64,000 bases of DNA, taken from Skeletonema tropicum (lineage: Eukaryota > Bacillariophyta > Thalassiosirophyceae > Thalassiosirales > Thalassiosiraceae). The position numbers and the translations under genes are program-made. Position 1 is the stretch's first letter. Every line of letters starts with the position of its first letter. The DNA is taken from positions 1,674,001 through 1,738,000 of the forward strand of contig CM074138.1 in NCBI GenBank assembly GCA_037178625.1, written 5' to 3'. The notes beneath the pieces are model-generated. The model ran no database searches. It was not told the origin of the DNA and saw nothing but the letters and a program-made list of their open reading frames with translations. Below are positions 1-10,381 of the stretch, piece by piece.

Positions 1-208
1 TGGTGCGTGGTGTTCTTTGGGGTTTGGTGGTTGGTGGAATGAAGGGTCTTAGGTTATTTTTGTGCTACGTGTTGGTTCAGTACCATCCGTTCGCGCCAGA
101 ATTTTTGTGAAATTTCATTGTTGGCCAAAATTGGTGCAACTTTCACCCTGTAAATTTCACGAAAGTTGCAGTAGTGAAATTTCACCCTTTTGAAATTCCA
201 TTACGCTA
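1..208 (-). mobile_element. hAT-family transposon end, truncated by window edge
   Basis: The first 208 bases are, in reverse complement, nearly the same as the left ends of the elements at 21772 and 26482. The outer end is the inverted repeat that reads TAGCGTAATGGAATTTCA from outside, finishing at 208. The bases just outside (209-216, GTGGCCAC) would be the 8-base target-site duplication, but the other end lies beyond the window. Only the non-coding terminal part is present here. Confidence 0.8.
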
Positions 209-1510
209 GTGGCCACACGAATCCGTCTGAGACGTTCATCGGGGAAATGTGCAACAAAATGACAATTCGTACAGTGATTCCCGGTAATGTTAGGTAAATG
301 TGCAAAAAGGCATAAATTCGTCTCGTGTGTAGAGCGCAAAGACTGCCCCTAGAGTATGTATGGTAGTGGTAGGAGTAGGATGCGGACGCGTGTTGTTTAT
401 GACTATAGATAAAGATGATAAAGGCAACATTTGCTGGTTTTTGTCTAATCTGTAGCTTCACTCGTGACCACATTCACATTTGCCGCCATGCACACGAGAT
501 ACAAACTAATCGAATCCGATTCCGATGCTCAAATAGATTGGATGATAGTGATAGAAAGAATGGACGTACCCCATTCCTGATTAGTTTCTCTTGCCGAGAG
601 AGAGACACCCTCTCTAGAGTGCCGATACAAAAAGGAGAACTTAACCCAGGATGGGCTCGGGTAGTCCCCGAGGACGCCCGAGCCTACTGGGTACGGATTG
701 GTCGATGTAGGTGGATAGTGAACGCTTTGGAGCAGGCAAGACCGAATTGTTGGAGGTATAGGAAGTGGATTTTTGGGTTGGGTACGGTGTAGGAGTGGCC
801 GTAGAATTTCTGGTGGGCTGGTATGGATTAGGACCACGACGAGTTCACGAGTAGGAGAACAACGTGTGGGGCCGTGCTTTGGATTTGGAGGTATTCGAGG
901 TACATCTTGGCAGCTTGAGGTCGATTGGAGGTGAAGGAGAGCGGTTGAATTTGAATCGTGTCGGCGCCGAAAAGGAATCTGCGGATCATTGGGCTTTGCC
1001 CCCATAGGGACGTATTGCAAACATTTGAAGGATTATGATGTCCGTGAGGACCTGAGGAGGGTTCGAAGAACGTCTTCTCTCGTCATTGTGTTGGTGGTGA
1101 CAATACTTACACACTTGAGAGTACATCTCTAGCTAGAGATGAGAAGGTAATCATTTCTACATCTCTCGGATAACACGCTAGAGAAGGCACGAGTGCTACC
1201 GACCTCTTTACGTATCAACATCCTTTAATGTTATGTTATGAGCACAAAAGGCACTTTATTTCGACTATTTTTTGCTTCTAAGATGGCTAGAGAGATTGTT
1301 GCAAGAGCTCAAGAGATACTTAAGAAAGTCGCTTAGCAGCAATGGCAAGGACATTGTGGAGTAACTTCTCGTGTGTTCAACTTGAAATGAAAGCTAAAGC
1401 TTTACCATAGTCATAATATCGAATATTCAAACATACGAAATAAATACTAAGCTATAAGTAATCAAATGTTATTCTGCACTAACAAAAAACAGAACAAGAA
1501 CTCTGCGTTC
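209..1510. other. 1.3 kb with no recognisable gene
   Basis: Open frames here (for example 529-1020 minus and 415-792 plus) overlap one another, are low complexity or Pro/Ser-rich and show no domain I recognise, so none is called. About 1400-1510 resembles 2620-2740 and is the 3' flank of SOD copy 1. No tRNA or other RNA gene was recognised. Confidence 0.5.
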
Positions 1511-2211
1511 CTACTGAAGGACACCACAGGCGACACGAGGATAGGTTCCATCGCCAAGTACGACGTCAACTTGGGTGCCAACTTCACCGTGAATGACGAC
1601 TGCGTGGCCTTTGTTATCCTCGTATCCATATCCATTGTCGAAGTGAAAGTAGGCAGTAGTTTTGCCGTCTTCGTCAGTAGAGTAGCCAGTTCCAGTTGGT
1701 GCAAGACTGCTGGCAATGTTGAACCAAGCGTCGCCGTCTCCTTTCGGGCCTTCACCGTTCAACAAAGCGCTATTCCAGTAGTGACCTCCCTGCAACGCTG
1801 AGTCCGTGCATGCCATCCCTGAATGACGAAGAGCGCATATAATATGTATGTACGGGTACGGCAATGAGAAAGGACCTCTATCAGAAAGATTGAACAATCA
1901 AAATGATGTTACTCACCCTCATGAATATGTACTCCTCCAGCAATCAATTCAGGTAAACCTTCGACTTTCATCTTGAAACTGCCAGTGTTTTCTCCCAGAG
2001 CATCGGTGAAGCAGACCTTGACTGTTCCTTTAACATTGCCATCGTAGTCATTAGATGTACTCATCTTTGCTTTGAGACAGTCCCGTTCGTGCTTCAAGTG
2101 GCGCAACCCCGTCGTGTCTTGTGGTTGTTCTTGTCCTCGCTGCATGGAGAAAGCAACCTGAGATGTAGCCGTCAAGATGGCCAAAGGTAGTGCGGTAATT
2201 GTGGACTTCAT
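1511..2211 (-). CDS. Secreted Cu/Zn superoxide dismutase-like protein, copy 1
   Basis: Two exons, 2211-1917 and 1818-1511, separated by a 98-base GT-AG intron (phase 1), give 200 aa. Residues 1-22 form a signal peptide (MKSTITALPLAILTATSQVA), so the product is probably secreted. The fold signature is SOD-like: GVHIHEG (the two-His copper motif), GGHYW, then GHAVVIHG and the closing RVACGV seen in Cu/Zn SODs. The usual zinc-loop His/Asp set is not obvious, which resembles Cu-only SODs; that is inference. Expected role: dismutation of superoxide outside the cell or in the endomembrane system. A second copy follows at 2741-3478. The family call is fairly firm; activity is not established. Confidence 0.75.
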
Positions 2212-2740
2212 TTTTCGAGAAGGTGAAAGAGAGAGAGGTAGGTTCGCAGAAGTCTCGCAGAAGTCTGTTTTGTCGAAATGATAATAGAGATATGAGCTTT
2301 TCTGATGTGAATGATTGAAGTTTTTCTAGAGGAGTACCAAACGGAATCCCTAATCCATACACTCACGTAAGTATTTGGTCCGAAGTCCGATGAAGCAACT
2401 GAGCGACAAATTTTTAATCTCAAAATTTAGACGTCCGGTACTGTTTCTTCTCCATTTTCTTTGCTTTCTTCCGACAAAGCTCACTTGCAGTCATCCGTTT
2501 CTTCGTCAGTGTGTATGTGTCCTTGTTCTTTAAGAACCCCTCGGTACCTTCTTATGTGCAACACCAACCTGGCTTTGGCGTCGAGGTGCTTTTCGCTGAA
2601 TATATGTAACATCTCATGCGTTTCAATTGAAATGAAAGCTTTACCTTTACAAAGTGAAACGAAAATAAATTTAAGGTAGCTAATCAAATGTTATTCTGCA
2701 CTAACAAAAAACAAATAAGAGTATCAAGAATTCTGCGTTC

Positions 2741-3478
2741 CTACTGAAGGACACCACAGGCGACACGAGGATAGGTTCCATCGCCAAGTACGACGTCAAC
2801 TTGGGTACCAACTTCACCGTGAATGACGACTGCGTGGCCTTTGTTATCCTCGTATCCATATCCATTGTTGAAGTGAAAGTAGGCAGTAGTTTTGCCGTCT
2901 TCGTCTGTAGAGTAGCCAGTTCCAGTTGGTGCAAGACTGCTGGCAATGTTGAACCAAGCGTCGCCGTCTCCTTTCGGGCCTTCACCGTTCAACAAAGCGC
3001 TATTCCAGTAGTGACCTCCCTGCAACGCTGAGTCCGTGCATGCCATCCCTGAATGACGAAGAGCGCATATAATATGTACGGGTACGGCAATGAGAAAGGA
3101 CCTCTATCAGAAAGATTGAACAATCAAAATGATGTTACTCACCCTCATGAATATGTACTCCTCCAGCAATCAATTCAGGTAAACCGTCGGCTTTCAACTT
3201 GAAACTGCCAGTGTTTTCTCCCAAAGCATCGGTGAAGCAGACCTTGACTGTTCCTTTAACATTGCCATCGTAGTCATTAGATGTACTCATCTTGGCTTTG
3301 AGACACTTCTCCTTATCAGCCTTGCCCTTCAAGTGGCGCAACCCCGTCGTGTCTTGTGGTTGTTCTTGTCCTCGCTGCATGGAGAGAGCAACTTGTAAAT
3401 AAATACAAAGTTAATCAGATTAACTTGAGATGTAGCCGTCAAGATGGCCAAAGGTAGTGCGGTAATTGTGGACTTCAT
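2741..3478 (-). CDS. Superoxide dismutase-like protein, copy 2, with probable extra intron
   Basis: Tandem paralogue of copy 1 with the same core motifs (GVHIHEG, GGHYW, GHAVVIHG, RVACGV). The shared intron is 3142-3049 (94 bases). Relative to copy 1, 32 bases are inserted inside the signal-peptide coding region. Read straight through, they shift the frame. Removing 3424-3375 as a 50-base intron (starts GTTAAT, ends CTCTCTCCATGCAG with a pyrimidine-rich acceptor) restores it, giving exons 3478-3425, 3374-3143 and 3048-2741 and a 197-aa protein with signal sequence. Without splicing, translation could only begin at the ATG at 3380 and would lack the signal peptide. The spliced model is preferred but rests on sequence alone. 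Confidence 0.65.
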
Positions 3479-3609
3479 TTTTCGAGAAGGTGAAAGAGAG
3501 AGAGGTTGTTTCGCAGGAGTCTGTTTTGTCGAAATAATGATGATAGATAGAGAAGTAGGTACTTCAGTAGTTTTTATGAGCTTTTCTGGTTCTCAACTGA
3601 CCTTTTTAC

Positions 3610-3962
3610 CACGGGAACCTGGGGTTGACAGTGGCTGCTTTTTGTTAGCAGCCGATTTGTCGAGAGCTTGCCAGGAGTTTCAAGTCGTGTTTTACAAAAT
3701 CTAGCGTTGAGGTTGATTTCTGATGGCCTGTTCCGTCAAAAACTTGCGCCAACGTGCAAACTTGCTGCCACCGCCACGAGTGACATGCTGCTTGGCGGCG
3801 CACCGTGTCAGATGGCCGATCCGTGGCGTCGGCGGCAAGTTTTTGACGGAACAGGCCATCCTCAACGCACCTCAACGCTAGATTTTGTAAAACACGACTT
3901 GAAACTCCTGGCAAGCTCTTGACAAATCTCTCAGCAAGACGTGTCAACCCCAGGTTCCCGTG
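3610..3962. mobile_element. Foldback/MITE-like element with long inverted arms
   Basis: The two halves are inverted copies. Arms of roughly 150 bases start with CACGGGAACCTGGGGTTGAC and contain matching segments such as GCTTGCCAGGAGTTTCAAGT and GGCCTGTTCCGTC, broken by small loops. The flanks carry the direct repeat TTTTTAC at 3603-3609 and 3963-3969, consistent with a 7-8 base target-site duplication. There is no coding capacity. It sits between SOD copy 2 and MutS2. The superfamily is not assigned. Confidence 0.75.
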
Positions 3963-4288
3963 TTTTTACCAACTCAAATGAATCGGCGATGGAAATGACG
4001 GTTATGTATGTCCGTATCTCATTCATCTCAAAACCGAGACGTCGTAAGTTACATTTTCTTCTTTATTATCTTTCTCCTAAGAAAAGGAATGCTTCTTCTG
4101 ACGCAGTTCCTTCATCATCACGCACATCCACATCATCGCTCGATCATCAGGACGCAGTAGGTATCGTATGTTTCAGGACGCACTGTACACTGTACAACAG
4201 TGGGGGACAAAATCATCATCATCATCACTTTTGTCGACGGTGTTGAAAATTGGGAGAATTGTATCACGGACCATAAATAACATTTTCA

Positions 4289-7200
4289 ATGAAGATGATG
4301 AAGCCGATGATATCAATTCTATCCACTGCCGCGGGATCGGCAGCAGCTTTCCAAATACCTTCGAGCTCATTATTCATGCATGCAGCATCGGTCCGTCGAA
4401 ACTATCCATCATCAAGTGCATCGACGCTGTATTCTTCTCCACTAGAAACTGAAACAAGCAACGATGATATAAACGAGTCAGCCTACAACGATATTGAAAC
4501 ATTCCAACGTGATTCTCGTGCTGGAGAAGATGGATATTCTTTGCTTCGTCGTCCAGTTACTTTCGATGCAGATGTTGATCCTACATTTGCTGCACCACTT
4601 GTATTAGATGAACGAGAGGAAGAACAATTGAATGATGCTAATAAAAATTGGTATGAGGAACGTAGCAGTGGTGGACGGAGTTCTGGTAAAAAGAAAGAAC
4701 AGAGCAATAGCATTTTGGGGGAATATGCTGGGGTACTGCAAAATTCAAATAATGATGATACATTTGCACAGAGTAATAACAAACTGCACGCAACCAGACA
4801 AAATGAGGAAGATCAACATTTAGATATGACCCAAAGAACTTTGGAAACTCTGGATTATCCACTAGTTCTCCGCGCATTGGCAAAAGAATGCAGCACGGTG
4901 AAAGGGCAAGAGATTGTTCTGAAATCACATTCTTCAGATGAACAAGCAAAAGTTGCATCATCAGACAAAGACGTTGACGAAGACATTGCCACAATGCCAC
5001 TGACAGCGTCTAATGTTGATGGAGTCCATCATCGTTATGGAGCAGTACAAGAGATGCAGCGATTAATGGAAGGCAGAGTGTCTGGATGGGTCACCTCCTC
5101 GAGACAACCACAACAGGGGAATAATAAAGGGAAGAAGAAAGCACAAAGAAAACCACTAGGTGCACCACCAATCGATGGTCATACATTTGATTTAGAACCT
5201 ATATTTGATATTGTTGATGAAGGGAAGGTATTAGAAGGTCCAGAGATCCTTGACATTACGCAAATGTTGGAGACAGCGTATGATGTGTTAGATTGGTCTC
5301 GTGCCTTGAAAGAGTTCAACGAAGAAGAAGAGTCTTCTAGCAATAATGATGATCTGCAGCAAGATCTATTTGTGGAACTGCCAAGGTTGACCCAATCAAT
5401 TACAATTGACGATGAATTATTCCACCTTCTCACGAATGCATTTGATGATGAAGGTAAATTGAGTGGAACTACATTTCCAGGGATAGGTCGTCTGAGAGCC
5501 AAGGTGCGCACCTACAAACGTGACATCCTCTCATCCATTGAATCCATCTTGTCACTGCCTAGTATGAAGAGTAAGCTAGCTGTAGAATCGGGTGGATCGC
5601 TAACAATGGAAATCAATGGCCGCTTAGTTATCCCCGTGCAGCAAAGTTACTCCAACTCCGTGGGAATAGTGCATGATGCATCTCGCAGTGGCAAGACGGC
5701 GTATGTAGAGCCTTCCGAGATTGTTGGACCGACAAATGAGTTGAGGCAAGCAGAGGCAGAGTTGCGTGCGGAGGAAGCACGAGTCTGGCGCCAATTGACA
5801 GAGATGATAGTGCAGCACCGTGACGAGATTGAGAGGAATGTAGCAAGCGTGGGCCAGCTCGATGTGACAATGGCACGTGTGAAATTAGGGAAGCGGTTAG
5901 AAGGCGTTGTGCCTACTGTTGCTGAAGATGGTGTCGTTAGCGTGAAGGAAGCGAGACACCCAATTCTGTTGCTTCGAGGTTTGGAGGGAGTGGTGGGAAG
6001 TGATGTAGACATTGGCCAAGACGGTAATATGGGACTGATATTGACAGGTCCCAACTCTGGTGGTAAGACTATTGTCTTGAAGCTGCTGGGGCTTTTTGCA
6101 TTGATGGTGCGCGATGCAATCCCCGTGCCTTCAAAATCACATGAACCAGCTCGTGTAGACTTCTTCTCTCCTATCTTAGCTGATATTGGCGACATTCAGA
6201 GTGTTGATGGGGATCTTTCGACCTTTTCTGGGCACATGTTAGTGTGTCGAGAGGTGCTGGCCGGAGCAGACAGGAACGCGTTGGTGCTGATGGATGAGTT
6301 GGGATCGGGTACGGATCCTAACCAAGGTGTGGCAATTGCTCAGGCAATTTTGGAGGCACTGTTAGATAGAAATTGCAGGGTGGCGATAACAACTCACTAT
6401 ATGGAGCTAAAGCAGCTAGCATCAGCTGATGAACGATTCGCTGTCGCGGGCATGCAATTCAAAAATGGCAAACCCACGTACAAATTACTTCCTGGTGTGG
6501 TCGGCGAGTCGTTTGCTTTGGCCGTTGCAGAGAGGTTAAAGCTGCCACCAGCTGTTATTGAACGTGCGTATGCGCTATTAGACACAGAGACTCGACAGAT
6601 GGGTGAACTGATACGTGACCTTGAAGATCAAAAACTGCTAGTCGAAGAAAAGGCAGAGGAGCTACGTAAACGTGAGCATGAAATGAGAGAACTTAAAGCA
6701 GATATGAAGAAGCAGCGAGAGCGCCTTGAAGCAAAGCAGCTTAATGCGAGGAGAGAAGAGGCAAAGAAATTTGCTTCCAAGTTGGAAGAAAAAGAAAAGC
6801 TGCTTGAAGATATCTTACAAAAGCTCAAAGGCAGTGGCGCATCGAAGAAGGTAATTGCTGATAGGTGAGTACATATTGGAATGGTCGCAAGTTTCCTTAG
6901 GTGCATTGGACTGCCTTTTTTCTCTCTTTTTTCTCTAACTTTTCTTCTGTTTACACTTTTTAGCTGGAGTGACATTCGAATTGTGAAGAGGGAAGTTCTG
7001 TCCGATGCAGAGAATGTACCAGGCGTTATGAGTAGGCTAAAGCAGCAACAAAACCAAGCGGTAGATGCGGAACTAATTCCGATATCTGAAATGAGTGGAA
7101 TCAACAAGGTCAGCGTTGGTGACAAGGTTGTTGTATGCAAGAAGGGAGCCTTTCATGGTAAGGAAGGAGTTGTGAAACAGGTTGGCAAGAAGATCCAAGT

Positions 7201-7669
7201 AGCAGTTGCAGGAGTGCCGGTTAGATTGACACTAAAGGAAATTGCATTACCTCCTTCGTCTGGATATGCTGCGAAGGCCAGCACAAGCAGCAACCCAAAG
7301 ATGTCTAAGATGGCTCAAAGAGCATTAGAATTGGATGCTTCAGCAGACTCTCCAGTAGAAATGTCTGCCAGCTCATCTCCGAGGGACACGGGATCTACAA
7401 TGAAAACGAAGAGCAATACTGTCGACTGCATTGCGAAGAACTTTGAAGAGTCAAAACGATTGTGCTTATATGCTTTTAGTAATGCAGCCATGAGCAATAG
7501 ATCAGTAGTATTCATCTTGCACGGGCATGGTACGGGCGTACTGAAGAAAAAAATTCGCGAATGGCTTCGGACCGATCGACAATGGGTCAAGAGTTTCAGA
7601 CCTGCAGACCAGGAAGATGGAGGAGACGCGTTAACAAGAGTTGAGTTGAAGAAGCAAGATGTGTTCTAA
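4289..7669 (+). CDS. MutS2-type ATPase with Smr nuclease domain, plastid-targeted
   Basis: Exons 4289-6864 and 6964-7669 (99-base intron, GTGAGT...TTTAG) give 1093 aa. The N-terminus has a signal peptide and an AAF|Q junction near residue 20, an ASAFAP-like plastid transit signal. A low-complexity acidic region follows, then MutS core/lever helices, Walker A GPNSGGKT (587-594), Walker B LVLMDELGSGTDP (DE at 669-670) and a long charged coiled coil. Exon 2 adds a KOW-like strand segment (VGDKVVV...) and a C-terminal Smr domain with HGHGTG near residue 1044 and a GGDALTRV ending. MutS2 proteins lack the mismatch-recognition domain and act on recombination intermediates or, in bacteria, collided ribosomes. 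A plastid role is inferred. Domain order matches the family closely. Confidence 0.93.
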
Positions 7670-7858
7670 GTTTAACCAGTACATAGCTTCCGCGAAAACC
7701 TCAATATGACACTTAATTGCGGAATTTCTTCACGATGCATGCTCTGAAGCATAGTAGGTGACCTGATGAGGTTCAATTGTCCGCAGCTAGTACCTACCTA
7801 AACCACGAAGCTGTTTTTAGTCTTTGTCTTCATATGCATGTACTTTCTGGGTCGAGTT

Positions 7859-9352
7859 TCATTCATCTTCTGCGTCTAGAACGCACATCTTCAGCCTCTT
7901 TTCAATCCTAGCTCTGCAGCTTTCATCCACTCCCTTCCTTCCATCACCCAACTCTTCGAAATCTTTCTCAAACTTTTGTGCAGACTTGACACTCATCAAG
8001 ACCAAATTATTTGGCGTTGCTGGCTTAGTCATGTCCCATCGGTAAAGTTCCAGCACTGTTCCAAGACGCGACCCAGATATCGCACACTTGTTCTTCCACA
8101 ATTCAGCCATCAAATACTCTACGTCATCAGGATCAATTTGGATTGTACCAATATAAGTCCCAGTTGTTGTGTAATTTTCTGACCCCTCTTTCAAAGTCGG
8201 TGTCAGCTTGTCTTCCAACTTCTTCTCCCTTGATTTCAGGTGCTGATAAAGCTTATGCCTAATATTTCTCCCCACTCTTTCGGCCCCAACTGGGGAGAAT
8301 GGTTTTCCACCAAGCTCACATAAAGCCATGGCTGCAAGTGTTTGACCCATAATTGCTGGCATAGTCCCAACGACGGGGAGCACACGAACTCTCATATTAT
8401 CCACAGCACCAAAGTTGTGCATACCTTCTTCCTTCTGCTCGTCAGTTATAGCAGCCAACTTGGCCACCACCTTTTCAGAGCTGAATACAACTGCCAACTT
8501 CGAATCATCATCTACACAGGAAAGCCACCCACCAGTTGAAACACCCGAGCCATTTGTAATATTCTCTCCAGACTCCTTGGCTTCCTTCTTTGCCAACAAT
8601 CGTAACTTTTGACGTACGGCAGTAGCCAATGGATCACGAGAGGCACTTCGTAAATCACTAATGTGTACTCGTGTTGGATCAGCTTTCCCTCCCGCACCCA
8701 TGCAAGATATCACTCGAATATCACGCTTGGCACAATACGAGATCAAATTTGCCTTCGTTGGGACATCATCAATCGCATCAATTACCATATCCCATTGTTT
8801 TACTCCCTCAGGAGGATCCATCATTGTTCCATCTCGTTCTCTATCACCAGTGTACATCTTGACTACTGGATCTAGTACCAATCTACTTTCATCTGGACAG
8901 ATTTGCCGTAAGTGATTGCACAAGACTGTAACCTTGGGCAGACCTACATCCTTGAGTGTCGCAACTGCATGACGATTCAGACTGGATAATGTCACTTGAT
9001 CAAAGTCGACAAGACGGAGATACTTGACTCCAGATCGTGCGAGCATGTGAGCAGTGTGTGATCCTACACCACCAAGACCTACCACGAGGACACATGAGTT
9101 TGAAATGTCGGTCATTCCGTTGGAAGATTCGAAGTAGAGTGAATTGCGGCTTAGCATTTCGGATCGAATTTCATCTGGCATGGCCTGTGACGATGATTGA
9201 GCAGCATCAGCATAATTATTTGTAGGTGCTTGGAGGGCATCAGTAGATGATGATGATTTGTTCTTTCGTGATGAGGTTAGGAGAAGTGTTGCGATGGATC
9301 CTGCTAGCAATCCAGCTGCAAAGGCAATCTGACCGTTCCTCTCGCTCTTCAT
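7859..9352 (-). CDS. TcdA-like E1 enzyme (t6A dehydratase family)
   Basis: 497 aa. A transmembrane helix (about 8-25) is followed by a ThiF/MoeB/E1 fold: GLGGVGS nucleotide-binding loop (92-98), LVDFD, SLNRHAV, then DAIDDVPTKANLI and VISCMGAGGKADPTR. These are the hallmarks of TcdA/CsdL and yeast Tcd1/Tcd2, which use ATP to cyclise tRNA threonylcarbamoyladenosine (t6A to ct6A). The yeast enzymes are mitochondrial outer-membrane proteins, and the N-terminal anchor here agrees. A C-terminal extension (from about 390) follows the core, as in the eukaryotic forms. It is arranged tail-to-tail with MutS2 (189 bases) and head-to-head with DPY30. No intron is seen. An alternative would be another ThiF-family activating enzyme. 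Confidence 0.88.
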   Translation of the reverse strand: MKSERNGQIAFAAGLLAGSIATLLLTSSRKNKSSSSTDALQAPTNNYADAAQSSSQAMPDEIRSEMLSRNSLYFESSNGMTDISNSCVLVVGLGGVGSHTAHMLARSGVKYLRLVDFDQVTLSSLNRHAVATLKDVGLPKVTVLCNHLRQICPDESRLVLDPVVKMYTGDRERDGTMMDPPEGVKQWDMVIDAIDDVPTKANLISYCAKRDIRVISCMGAGGKADPTRVHISDLRSASRDPLATAVRQKLRLLAKKEAKESGENITNGSGVSTGGWLSCVDDDSKLAVVFSSEKVVAKLAAITDEQKEEGMHNFGAVDNMRVRVLPVVGTMPAIMGQTLAAMALCELGGKPFSPVGAERVGRNIRHKLYQHLKSREKKLEDKLTPTLKEGSENYTTTGTYIGTIQIDPDDVEYLMAELWKNKCAISGSRLGTVLELYRWDMTKPATPNNLVLMSVKSAQKFEKDFEELGDGRKGVDESCRARIEKRLKMCVLDAEDE

Positions 9353-9479
9353 TTTCGATGGTGCCGGTGGTGCTTCGGGCTTCGATGTGTATTGTCGTCA
9401 GCAGGTTGGGGCAACTGCAGGTGGCATCTAAGTAATCTATCTGCTGAATTTTGCATTTTTTGCGCTTTTTGATGGTGAA

Positions 9480-9537
9480 GCGCGCCAAAAAGTAGAAGTG
9501 ATCTTATTTGGCGAAAGCAAGACGGGCGCGCCAAAAC
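9480..9537. promoter_or_regulatory. Cluster of E2F-like sites in the TcdA/DPY30 divergent promoter
   Basis: Three matches to the E2F/DP core (TTTSGCGC or its complement) lie within 58 bases: GCGCCAAAA at 9482-9490, TTTGGCGAAA at 9508-9517 and GCGCCAAAA at 9528-9536. They lie between the divergent starts at 9352 and 9638. Similar sites occur at 20249-20271 and 40926-40937. Binding is inferred from the consensus only. Confidence 0.4.
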
Positions 9538-9637
9538 AATCAAAATTCAAAATCTTATGCCATGCAACTAACATGCACCATGACAAACTGTCATTGCTAG
9601 CAGAATACTACCACTCCGAACAACAGCCAATACAACC

Positions 9638-10048
9638 ATGGAAGTCGAACAACCACCTGCCGCCGCACCAGCACCCGCCGAAGCAGAAAGCGCTGCTCCA
9701 ACAGAGACTACCGAACAGTCTGCCACTGGCGAACAACCAGAAGCCACACCCAGCAGCGGTGGCGGCAACACTACACAACCACCTGCACCTACACCAACAC
9801 AATCCACAACAACATCATCTTCCACCGCCGCGGTGCAACCCGCCGCGGCACCCTCCAATTCTGCCGCTTCAGCCGTAGCCGCAGATAAACAAAAGAATTT
9901 TCAAGCGTTACCCATCCGTGCATACTTGGATCAAACTGTTGTGCCAATTTTGTTGGATGGAATGAGCGAATTAGTGAAGGAACGTCCGGCGAATCCGGTG
10001 GAGTGGTTGGCTGCTTATTTGTTGAGTCATGATCCTCAGAAGAAATAG
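9638..10048 (+). CDS. DPY30: DPY30-motif protein (COMPASS/dynein-associated)
   Basis: 136 aa. The first 90 residues are a Pro/Ala/Thr/Ser-rich disordered tail. Residues 93-129 are a clear DPY30 dimerisation motif ([20 protein letters not shown] followed by [16 protein letters not shown]). DPY30 (Sdc1 in yeast) is a core subunit of Set1/MLL histone H3K4 methyltransferase complexes; the same motif occurs in flagellar radial-spoke and dynein proteins, so a ciliary role cannot be excluded. It is divergent from the TcdA-like gene across a 285-base promoter. Length and motif position are typical. Confidence 0.9.
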   Translation: MEVEQPPAAAPAPAEAESAAPTETTEQSATGEQPEATPSSGGGNTTQPPAPTPTQSTTTSSSTAAVQPAAAPSNSAASAVAADKQKNFQALPIRAYLDQTVVPILLDGMSELVKERPANPVEWLAAYLLSHDPQKK

Positions 10049-10381
10049 AGATATTATTGACTACTATTGTGTTGGGTTGGATAAATAGAGGGGGAGATGG
10101 GTGGCATAGGAACGAAAGTGAATGAATTTTTGAGATGAGGTGACACAAGATATGTGCAAAAAGTTTTAATATTAACTTGGGGGGAGAAGCACGAAATACT
10201 TATGTCATATGTTGAAGAGTTCAGGTCAATTTTGTCATGTGAGGAAAGATTGTTTTTGGGGAAATTGGGAGGGTGTTCACTCCTTATTGTGGGAGGAAAG
10301 GGGTTTCATAATACTAGACGAATATATTTTTTATTACATCGATTAAAAAATGGACTTGCAGTCGTTGCGTTGCATCATATC
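10049..10381. other. Intergenic, convergent 3' ends
   Basis: Spacer between the converging DPY30 and Nudix genes. It is A/T-rich and holds no gene or repeat that I recognise. Confidence 0.6.

Larger units (their letters stand above)
1380..3590. repeat. Tandem duplication carrying the two SOD-like genes
   Basis: About 1460-2300 and 2685-3590 align along coding exons, intron, about 100 bases of 3' flank and the 5' flank (GA-rich leader after the ATG, then the TGAGCTTTTCTG segment). Differences include a few substitutions, a 4-base indel in the shared intron, the 32-base insertion in copy 2 and the change from KHERDC to KGKADKEKC in the protein. The near identity suggests a fairly recent duplication or gene conversion. 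Confidence 0.8.

Noticed and set aside
529..1020. 163-codon minus-strand open frame
   Set aside because: Pro/Ser/Thr-rich with no domain, overlaps an equally long opposite frame, and no start context or homology is recognisable.
5647..6195. 182-codon antisense frame inside MutS2
   Set aside because: It is the shadow of the MutS2 Walker A region and has no independent features.
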